NCBI GenBank assembly: GCA_013042925.1
Contig: JABDPH010000406.1
Location: 1 to 5,006 of the forward strand
Direction: 5' to 3'
DNA from: Eudoraea sp.
Lineage (GTDB): Bacteria > Bacteroidota > Bacteroidia > Flavobacteriales > Flavobacteriaceae
DNA length: 5,006 nucleotides
The position numbers and the translations under genes were made by a program. A model generated the notes under the pieces. It had not been told where the DNA came from. It saw only the letters and a list, made by a program, of their open reading frames with translations, and ran no database searches. This document shows, one piece after another, positions 1-5,006 of this stretch. Each line of letters begins with the position of its first letter. Position 1 is the first letter of the stretch.

Positions 1-208
1 CGGAAAAACTCCCTCCTATTGTTCCAAAAGCTCCAACTTTCCAACCCGGTAAAGCATCTATCTTGGCCTGGATATCGTCTACTCTCCCCTGAATGGCAGC
101 TATGGAATCATTTTTAGTTGCCTTCTCCGCGTTTAATTCTTCTTTGGTCTGGGCAAAAGAACAATAACCTGTGGCAATAAGAGCCAGCATTAAAACAAAC
201 CTTTTCAT
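1..208 (-). CDS. Secreted DUF3078-type protein, N-terminal part (partial, runs off window edge)
   Basis: The frame starts at ATG 206-208 and is open for 69 codons to the window edge, so the C-terminal part is missing. Residues 1-20 look like a Sec signal peptide: MKR, then a hydrophobic stretch (FVLMLALIATGY), then CSFAQ, a common Bacteroidota signal peptidase I ending with cleavage expected after Gln20. Cys16 lies inside that region, but the context (YCSFAQ) is not a clear lipobox. Residues 21-52 are charged and probably helical (KEELNAEKATKNDSIAAIQ onward), perhaps a short coiled coil. Residues 54-69 (PGWKVGAFGTIGGSFS) resemble the first strand of the DUF3078 family, which I recall as a beta-rich, probably outer-membrane protein often found downstream of flavobacterial SUF operons. 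Function is unknown. The family call rests on a short segment and on context; another outer-membrane beta-barrel is the alternative. It has its own promoter, so it need not be co-expressed with the SUF genes. Confidence 0.72.
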   Translation of the reverse strand, partial: MKRFVLMLALIATGYCSFAQTKEELNAEKATKNDSIAAIQGRVDDIQAKIDALPGWKVGAFGTIGGSFS

Positions 209-236
209 AATGTTTAGTGTTTTTCGTTAAGAGCGG

Positions 237-268
237 CAAATGTAGGGAATGCCAAAAAATTAACAAAA
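237..268 (-). promoter_or_regulatory. Bacteroidota-type promoter for the DUF3078-type gene
   Basis: On the minus strand TTTTG (264-268) is followed after 19 bp by TACATTTG (237-244). This is an exact match to the Bacteroidota -7 element TAnnTTTG, with the TTTG of the -33 element at a suitable distance. Transcription would begin near position 233, giving a leader of about 25 nt before the ATG at 208. The -33 element begins only a few bases beyond the stop codon of the upstream DUF2480 gene. The match is seen in the sequence; activity is inferred. Confidence 0.7.
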
Positions 269-273
269 TTCAT

Positions 274-777
274 TTATTTCCTCTTAAACAAAGGAACGGA
301 AGAACAGGCTTCTCCATACATTATACTTTTGGCTACCGGTTGAAGTTTAAGGGTAGCCCATAGATAGGCATTCGGAGGTACAGGTTTATTGCTGCATCCT
401 TTAATTATAACAGGCTTGTCTTTAAATTCAGATACGTTCATTTCTTCAATAATAGTTTGAAAAAGTATGGTCTCCAAATCCTCCAAAGAGCCTAAAACGA
501 CTTTCCTGGCATATGGTTGCAATTTTGTAGAGATCAACATATAAGCCCATCCCGGAATTATAGCATCAGTTGAGCAAAATATAGCTACATAGGCATCCTT
601 ATACTGCTCCCAATTGTGTTCTGAGATTTGGTTTCTAAATTCCTTCTCCCTTAGAATAAGACCTTCAAAAAGCCAGTCCTTAATGTCAATTTGAAGTCTG
701 GTCCCCTTAGGATAGAATTCTTCCAAATCCAGGGTCATCAGTTTACTTTGTGCTACACGATTAACTATTTCAGACAT
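274..777 (-). CDS. DUF2480 family protein, uncharacterised, SUF-operon associated
   Basis: This is a 167-residue, probably cytoplasmic protein with no signal peptide or membrane segment. I recognise it as DUF2480, a Bacteroidota family of unknown function often placed at the end of SUF operons; typical segments are IKDWLFEG (32-39), CSTDAIIPGWAYML (68-81) and YGEACSSVPLFKRK (154-167). Residues 42-97 and 101-156 align with each other at a constant offset of 59. Shared positions include F47/F106, I51/I110, E53/E112, N55/N114, KD 60-61/119-120, the Cys-Ser pair 68-69/128-129 (offset 60 there), P75/P134, AY 78-79/137-138, KLQP 85-88/144-147, A90/A149 and G96/G155. The protein therefore looks like an internal duplication. 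Its only cysteines are 68, 128 and 158. The start ATG lies 28 bp after the DUF59 stop; an AAGGA at about 12 bp before the ATG is a poorly placed possible ribosome site. A role in cluster handling is inferred from context and cysteines only. Confidence 0.88.
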   Translation of the reverse strand: MSEIVNRVAQSKLMTLDLEEFYPKGTRLQIDIKDWLFEGLILREKEFRNQISEHNWEQYKDAYVAIFCSTDAIIPGWAYMLISTKLQPYARKVVLGSLEDLETILFQTIIEEMNVSEFKDKPVIIKGCSNKPVPPNAYLWATLKLQPVAKSIMYGEACSSVPLFKRK

Positions 778-805
778 AATTAAGAAATATCCTTAAAACA
801 ATAAA

Positions 806-1132
806 TTAAAGAAGCCCTAACTCTAGTTTGGCTTCTTCACTCATCAAATCCTGTGTCCAGGGCGGATCAAAAGTAATTTCAACTTCAGCGCCTTTAACAA
901 GGTCCAGAGATTTTACCCTTTCTTCAACCTCAACAGGCAAGGTTTCTGCTACCGGGCAGTTGGGTGAGGTTAATGTCATCAATATTTTTACATCCTTGTC
1001 TTCATTAACAAAAACATCATAGATTAATCCCAATTCATAAATATCAACCGGAATTTCAGGATCATATATTGTCTTCAAAACGGCCACTATTTTCTCACCA
1101 AGTTCCTGTGTATTTATAGCTGTTTCACTCAT
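806..1132 (-). CDS. DUF59/MIP18-family (SufT-like) iron-sulfur maturation protein
   Basis: This 108-residue protein belongs to the DUF59 (MIP18, FeS_assembly_P) family, found as SufT in bacterial SUF operons, in the phenylacetate protein PaaD and in eukaryotic CIA2. Members assist iron-sulfur protein maturation, perhaps as cluster carriers or adaptors, although the chemistry is not settled. Family marks visible are DPEIPVDIYELGLIYDV (24-40), TLTSPNCPVAETLP (53-66) with the conserved reactive Cys59, and the family-typical FDPPW (88-92) near the C-terminus. It is a stand-alone domain of normal length, with only a short N-terminal helix before the fold, and Cys59 is its only cysteine. It begins 18 bp after the sufE stop, consistent with translation from the SUF transcript. 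It may be named sufT in some genomes; I leave the symbol empty because this short Bacteroidota form could be named otherwise. Confidence 0.92.
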   Translation of the reverse strand: MSETAINTQELGEKIVAVLKTIYDPEIPVDIYELGLIYDVFVNEDKDVKILMTLTSPNCPVAETLPVEVEERVKSLDLVKGAEVEITFDPPWTQDLMSEEAKLELGLL

Positions 1133-1150
1133 ATCTGATGGATTAATTAT

Positions 1151-1573
1151 TTAATTCAATTGTGTTTGGTATGCAATAGCATACAATTTCAATTGCTTTA
1201 TCATGCTTACCAGCCCATTAGCCCTGGTAGGAGATAAATGATCTTTGAGTCCAATTTTATCAATAAAATCGGTATTTGCTTCAACAATATCTTTTGGCTT
1301 TTGATTACTAAAAGCTCTAATTAAAATAGCTATAATTCCTTTAGTAATAATGGCGTCACTATCGGCTGTAAAAACCAGCCTATCTCCCTCCAACTCTGCA
1401 TGCACCCATACCTTACTCTGACAACCTTTGATTATATTGTCTTCAGTTTTATACTGCTCTTCAATTAAAGGAAGTGATTTTCCCAATTCTATCATATATT
1501 CATACCGCTGCATCCAGTCATCAAACATGGAAAATTCTTCTACAATTTCATTTTGAATTTCTTCGATACTCAT
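1151..1573 (-). CDS. sufE: Cysteine desulfuration protein SufE
   Basis: SufE takes the persulfide sulfur from the active-site cysteine of SufS, stimulates its turnover, and delivers the sulfur to the SufBCD scaffold in the cytoplasm. From ATG 1571-1573 the protein has 140 residues, close to E. coli SufE. The sulfur-accepting cysteine lies in DNIIKGCQSKVWV (45-57) at Cys51, the same number as in E. coli. LSPTRANGL (113-121) is the conserved C-terminal family motif. The frame stays open upstream to a TTG at 1618 (15 extra residues), but that extension (KTNNTCRIFAEILF) is unlike the family; the ATG followed by SIEEIQNEIVEEF gives the normal N-terminus. The 74-bp spacer after sufS is the widest within the operon and shows no clear terminator. 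The neighbour sufS makes this a SufE-dependent desulfurase pair, not the SufU type. Confidence 0.96.
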   Translation of the reverse strand: MSIEEIQNEIVEEFSMFDDWMQRYEYMIELGKSLPLIEEQYKTEDNIIKGCQSKVWVHAELEGDRLVFTADSDAIITKGIIAILIRAFSNQKPKDIVEANTDFIDKIGLKDHLSPTRANGLVSMIKQLKLYAIAYQTQLN

Positions 1574-1647
1574 AAAAAGGATTTCAGCGAAAATACGACA
1601 AGTATTATTGGTTTTCAACAGTTTGGGAAAATGATAACAAGCTGGGT

Positions 1648-2874
1648 TTAGCTTAACATCTGTTTGGCTTTCTTTACACCTTCAACAAGAATGTCTACTT
1701 CATCTTTGGTATTATAAAAGCTAAAACTCGCCCTAATTGTTCCCGGTATATTATAATAATCCATAATCGGTTGTGCACAATGATGCCCGGTCCTGACTGC
1801 AATTCCTAATTTATCCAGAATGGTCCCTATATCATATGGATGAATGCCTTCGACATTAAAGGAGATTACTGATGTTTTATGTTGTGAAGTTCCATATATT
1901 TTTAACCCTTTGATTGACTTGAGTTCTTCTGTGGCATATTCAAGGAGCTCTTTTTCATAACTGGCAATTGCCTCATAACCCAAAGAATTCATATAATCTA
2001 TCGCTGCTCCAAAAGCAATTCCGCCGCATATATTTGGAGTCCCAGCCTCAAACTTATGTGGTAAATCGGCATAGGTTGTTTTTTCAAAGGTAACCTCTGC
2101 TATCATCTCTCCTCCACCCTGATACGGGGGTAATTTTTTGAGCCATTCTTCTTTTCCATATAAAATGCCTACTCCGGTAGGACCGCAAATCTTATGTGCG
2201 GAAACTGTGTAAAAGTCTACATTTAACTTTTGAACATCAATTTTAATATGGGGTGCGGCCTGGGCTCCGTCAATTAAAACGGCCGCATCAACTTCATGAG
2301 CTAAAGAAATGATTTTCTCAATTGGATTTATTGATCCCAGGGCATTTGATACGTGATTGCAAACCACCAATTTCGTATTGTTTGAAAGTAATTTAGCATA
2401 TTCATCTATAAGTAGCTCCCCCTCAGGGTTCATAGGAATTACTTTTAAAATTGCTCCTGTTCGTTCACATAACATTTGCCATGGAACTATATTGGAATGA
2501 TGTTCCATAGCTGAAACCAAAACCTCATCACCTTTTTTTAAAAATGAAGTAAAGCCACTGGCTACAAGGTTAATACTATCCGTAGTTCCGGAAGTAAAAA
2601 TTATTTCGTGAGGTTCAACCGCATTTATATGATTCTGAATCTTTTTTCGAGCGTTTTCGTAGGCATCTGTAGCCTCCTGAGATAACGAATGAACACCTCT
2701 GTGTATATTGGCATTAAAACGAGAATAATAATCTACAATAGTATCAATGACTTGTTTTGGTGTCTGCGAGGTAGCTGCATTATCAAGGTAAACCAAAGGG
2801 TATCCATTGACTTTCCTTTTAAGAATAGGAAAATCCTTGCGAATAGTTTCAATATCCAAATTCGTTGTAATCAT
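1648..2874 (-). CDS. sufS: Cysteine desulfurase SufS (PLP-dependent, class V aminotransferase fold)
   Basis: SufS converts L-cysteine to L-alanine and holds the released sulfur as a persulfide for SufE. From ATG 2872-2874 it has 408 residues, against 406 in E. coli, with the key residues shifted by two. The PLP-binding lysine is K228 in SAHKICGPTG (225-234); the cofactor pocket includes HH at 125-126 (AMEHHSNIVPWQ) and the D202/Q205 pair in IDGAQAA (201-207). The catalytic cysteine is C366 in RTGHHCAQP (361-369), on the short loop typical of the group II desulfurases that need SufE. R381 in RASFSFYNT (381-389) is the usual substrate-carboxylate arginine. The N-terminal LDNAATSQTP (30-39) is also standard. 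The frame extends eight codons upstream to a TTG at 2898, but the ATG followed by ITTNLDIETIRKDFPIL fits the family better. It lies 32 bp after the sufD stop. Nothing suggests loss of function. Confidence 0.97.
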   Translation of the reverse strand: MITTNLDIETIRKDFPILKRKVNGYPLVYLDNAATSQTPKQVIDTIVDYYSRFNANIHRGVHSLSQEATDAYENARKKIQNHINAVEPHEIIFTSGTTDSINLVASGFTSFLKKGDEVLVSAMEHHSNIVPWQMLCERTGAILKVIPMNPEGELLIDEYAKLLSNNTKLVVCNHVSNALGSINPIEKIISLAHEVDAAVLIDGAQAAPHIKIDVQKLNVDFYTVSAHKICGPTGVGILYGKEEWLKKLPPYQGGGEMIAEVTFEKTTYADLPHKFEAGTPNICGGIAFGAAIDYMNSLGYEAIASYEKELLEYATEELKSIKGLKIYGTSQHKTSVISFNVEGIHPYDIGTILDKLGIAVRTGHHCAQPIMDYYNIPGTIRASFSFYNTKDEVDILVEGVKKAKQMLS

Positions 2875-2906
2875 AAGGACCGGACTGTTAGATACCAAAC
2901 AAATTA

Positions 2907-4223
2907 TTAAAGATCAAAACCAAGTTGAACACCTAATTTTTCTGCAATCAACCTATTTATTCTCAATTTCAATTCAGGAATTCGAACACTTTCCAACACA
3001 TTATTAGCAAACGCATACATTAGGAGTGCTGCTGCTTCTTTTTTAGGTATTCCTCTGGTTTGCAGATAAAAGAGTGCCTCTTCATCTAATTGTCCTATAG
3101 TACATCCATGAGAACATTTTACATCATCTGCAAAGATCTCCAATTGTGGTTTTGTATTTATGGTTGCCTTATCGCTAATCAAAATATTGTTATTCTGTTG
3201 AAAGGCATTGGTCTTTTGGGCAATTTTATCCACAATGATTTTACCATTGAAAACCCCTACGGACTTTGCACCATAAATTCCTTTATAATCCTGATGACTT
3301 TCACAATTTGGCTCTTTGTGATGCACCAGGGTATGATGGTCTACATGCTGTTTTTCACCTAATATTGTTACCCCCTTCATCGTAGAGTCAATATATTCTC
3401 CGTTTTGGTAATAATTAAGATTATTCCTGGTTAACTTTCCTCCAAAGGAAAATGTATGGACCTTTACAACACTATTGCTCTTTTGAGAAATGTAGGTATT
3501 ATCTATTAGGGAAGCATTTTCCACGTCATTTTGAACTTTGTAATAATCTACAATGGCATTCTTTGCCGCAAAAATTTCGGTTACAGAATTTGTCAATACC
3601 TCATTAGAAGTAAGACTCTGATGCCGCTCTATAATCTGAAGTTCAGCGTTTTCTTCTGCAATAATTAAGTTGCGGGGTTGCAATAATAATGAAGCCTCAT
3701 TACCTGTTGCAAAATGTAAAATTTCTATTGGCTTTTTTGGTATCTTATTTTTAGGAATATAGATATAAGCTCCTTCTTTACTAAATGCCGTATTTAATGT
3801 AGTAATCGATTCTTCCTTGGAGGCTACTTTATTAAAGTAAACATCTATTATCTGCTTATACATTGGTTTGCTTAAAGCAGCGCTCATAAGGCATATATCT
3901 ACCCCGTCGTGAGTAGTTTCAGAAAGGAATGAACTGTAGACTCCATCAATAAAAACAATTTTATAAGTATCTATCTCATGAAGAAAATATCGCTTAACAT
4001 CCTTGTATTCCAGGGCATTGATCTTTTTTGGAAAGATGCTGAAATCTATTTTCTGCAAGCTGTTCAATGAAGTGTATTTCCAGGCTTCTTCTTTTCTGTT
4101 TGGAAAACCTTTAAGTTCGAAGTTCTTAATTGCCTCCGAGCGTATATCATGAACCGGATGATCTACATCCACATTGTTCTCAAATGCCAGGAACGAAGAA
4201 ACCAGTTTTTCCTTTAAATCCAT
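2907..4223 (-). CDS. sufD: Fe-S cluster assembly scaffold subunit SufD
   Basis: SufD pairs with SufB and two SufC subunits to form the SufBCD scaffold, where sulfur and iron are assembled into a cluster, and it is linked to iron supply. The protein has 438 residues, a normal SufD length. The N-terminal helical part holds the typical PNRKEEAWKYTSL (41-53); the centre (about 180-360) is the repetitive beta-helix core, with NLNYYQNGEYIDSTMKG (268-284) and a His-rich stretch DHHTLVHHKEPNCESHQDYK (295-314). The C-terminal motif KCSHGCTIGQLDEEALFYLQ (369-388) is diagnostic of SufD rather than SufB; His372 there is the probable counterpart of the E. coli His360 linked to the SufB-SufD interface. Cys370 and Cys374 flank it. 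The start ATG is 63 bp after sufC in an A-rich leader with no Shine-Dalgarno sequence, as usual in Bacteroidota. SufB is expected upstream of sufC, outside the window. Confidence 0.96.
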   Translation of the reverse strand: MDLKEKLVSSFLAFENNVDVDHPVHDIRSEAIKNFELKGFPNRKEEAWKYTSLNSLQKIDFSIFPKKINALEYKDVKRYFLHEIDTYKIVFIDGVYSSFLSETTHDGVDICLMSAALSKPMYKQIIDVYFNKVASKEESITTLNTAFSKEGAYIYIPKNKIPKKPIEILHFATGNEASLLLQPRNLIIAEENAELQIIERHQSLTSNEVLTNSVTEIFAAKNAIVDYYKVQNDVENASLIDNTYISQKSNSVVKVHTFSFGGKLTRNNLNYYQNGEYIDSTMKGVTILGEKQHVDHHTLVHHKEPNCESHQDYKGIYGAKSVGVFNGKIIVDKIAQKTNAFQQNNNILISDKATINTKPQLEIFADDVKCSHGCTIGQLDEEALFYLQTRGIPKKEAAALLMYAFANNVLESVRIPELKLRINRLIAEKLGVQLGFDL

Positions 4224-4286
4224 AATCTTGTTTTCTATTTATTGTCTTAACAAAAACAATACTCTTTAATTAATGTAACTGTATTT

Positions 4287-5006
4287 TTAGACAACCGATT
4301 CATTTTTTATCCAATCATATCCTTTGTCCTCCAATTCCAGCGCTAATTCTTTAGTCCCCGATTTCACAATTTTACCTTCGTGCAGGACATGTACAAAATC
4401 CGGAACAATATATTCCAGCAATCTCTGGTAATGGGTAATAACCAGTATGGCATTATCTTTAGCCCTGAGTTTGTTAACACCATTGGCTACAATTCGCAAG
4501 GCATCGATATCCAGGCCGGAATCTGTTTCATCCAAAATAGCTAGTTTTGGTTCTAACATCGCCATTTGAAAAATTTCATTTCGTTTTTTTTCGCCACCTG
4601 AAAATCCTTCATTTAAAGAACGAGATAAGAACTTTCTGTCTATTTCCAGCAATTCCGATTTCTCTCTGATAAGTTTCAACATTTTATTGGCCGGCATGTC
4701 TTCTAATCCACGTGCTTTTCTCGATTCATTTATTGCCGTTTTCATAAAATTGGTTACCGAAACCCCGGGTATCTCAACAGGGTATTGAAACGAAAGAAAA
4801 ATTCCTTTATGTGCTCTTTCTTCAGGGGAGGTATCTTCCAGGTCCTCTCCCTCAAATTCAATACTCCCTTCTGTTATTTCAAATTCTTCCTTTCCTGCTA
4901 TCACGGCGGCAAGGGTGCTTTTTCCGGAACCATTTGGGCCCATAATAGCATGAACTTCACCTGGATTAATTTCAAGGTTAATTCCGTTCAATATTTCATT
5001 GTCTTC
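4287..5006 (-). CDS. sufC: Fe-S cluster assembly ATPase SufC (partial, N-terminus beyond the window)
   Basis: SufC is the ABC-type ATPase of the SufBCD complex; ATP binding makes it dimerise and opens the SufB-SufD scaffold for cluster formation. It is soluble and not part of a membrane transporter. The frame is open to the window edge and gives 239 visible residues starting EDNEILNGINLEI; a family length near 250 means roughly the first dozen residues are missing. Visible numbering: Walker A GPNGSGKST 23-31, Q-loop Gln74 in LSFQYPVEIPG (a SufC hallmark), signature FSGGEKKRNE 135-144, Walker B LAILDETDSGLD 155-166, H-loop His192 in ITHYQRLL. The TTG at 4989-4991 is an internal Leu codon of the conserved EILNGINL stretch, not the start. 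The ATPase set is complete. sufD follows after 63 bp; sufB is the expected preceding gene. Confidence 0.97.
   Translation of the reverse strand, partial: EDNEILNGINLEINPGEVHAIMGPNGSGKSTLAAVIAGKEEFEITEGSIEFEGEDLEDTSPEERAHKGIFLSFQYPVEIPGVSVTNFMKTAINESRKARGLEDMPANKMLKLIREKSELLEIDRKFLSRSLNEGFSGGEKKRNEIFQMAMLEPKLAILDETDSGLDIDALRIVANGVNKLRAKDNAILVITHYQRLLEYIVPDFVHVLHEGKIVKSGTKELALELEDKGYDWIKNESVV

Noticed and set aside
226..264. Nested inverted repeats (GTTAA/TTAAC around GGCA/TGCC) over the promoter of the DUF3078-type gene, as operator or terminator
   Set aside because: The arms are only 4-5 bp with unequal spacing and no T-tract; they do not exceed what is expected by chance.
1574..1618. A longer SufE with 15 extra N-terminal residues from a TTG codon
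   Set aside because: The extension is not SufE-like, and the internal ATG gives 140 residues with the active cysteine at position 51 as in E. coli.
1588..1618. Possible internal promoter before sufE (TTG at 1616-1618, 20 bp, TATTTTCG at 1588-1595)
   Set aside because: The -7 box has one mismatch to TAnnTTTG, the -33 box is only TTG, and such matches are common in AT-rich spacers. The start would leave only about 11 nt of leader.
2875..2898. A longer SufS starting at a TTG eight codons upstream
   Set aside because: The ATG at 2872-2874 gives the usual 408-residue length and N-terminus; the TTG form adds residues without family support.
2689..3362. Plus-strand open frames opposite sufS and sufD (2689-2910, 2807-3007, 3090-3362), and one at 828-1022 opposite the DUF59 gene
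   Set aside because: They lie antisense to well-supported conserved genes, show no recognisable domains, and have the composition of reverse-frame shadows.
4240..4261. Inverted repeat TATTGT-N10-ACAATA between sufC and sufD
   Set aside because: A six-pair, all but one A/T-rich stem with a ten-base loop is too weak for a terminator, and it has no proper T-tract; it is likely chance in an AT-rich spacer.

Overview
The window carries most of a SUF iron-sulfur cluster assembly operon, every gene on the minus strand, from a member of the Bacteroidota, most likely a flavobacterium. The evidence for the lineage is low-GC, AT-rich spacers, absence of clear Shine-Dalgarno sequences, a typical Bacteroidota promoter of the TTTG / TAnnTTTG type, a secreted protein whose signal peptide ends in SFAQ, and two protein families (DUF2480 and DUF3078) that I know mainly from this phylum. 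The genus cannot be determined from the window.

Reading in the direction of transcription (from 5006 down to 1): sufC, the ABC-type ATPase, is cut by the window edge so that its first dozen or so codons are missing (4287-5006). It is followed by sufD (2907-4223), the cysteine desulfurase sufS (1648-2874), the sulfur acceptor sufE (1151-1573), a DUF59/MIP18-family gene (806-1132) and a DUF2480 gene (274-777). Spacers are 63, 32, 74, 18 and 28 bp with no convincing terminator, so these six genes probably form one transcript. sufB, the expected partner of SufC and SufD, should lie just upstream, outside the window. The last gene (1-208, partial) starts a secreted DUF3078-type protein and has a well-formed promoter of its own in the 65-bp gap before it.

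The genes make one pathway. SufS takes sulfur from cysteine as a persulfide, SufE accepts it on Cys51 and passes it to the SufB-SufC-SufD scaffold, where SufC hydrolyses ATP and the cluster is built. The DUF59 protein probably helps in maturation or transfer of clusters. The DUF2480 protein is uncharacterised, but its place in the operon suggests a related role.

The main part is a standard operon and I found no new multi-gene system. The most interesting observation is in the DUF2480 protein: it consists largely of two tandem copies of a ~56-residue unit, each with a Cys-Ser at the same place, plus a third Cys near the C-terminus. The start codons of sufE and sufS were placed at internal ATGs rather than at upstream TTG codons. 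No intergenic stretch exceeds 75 bp, and no RNA genes, mobile elements or CRISPR arrays were seen.
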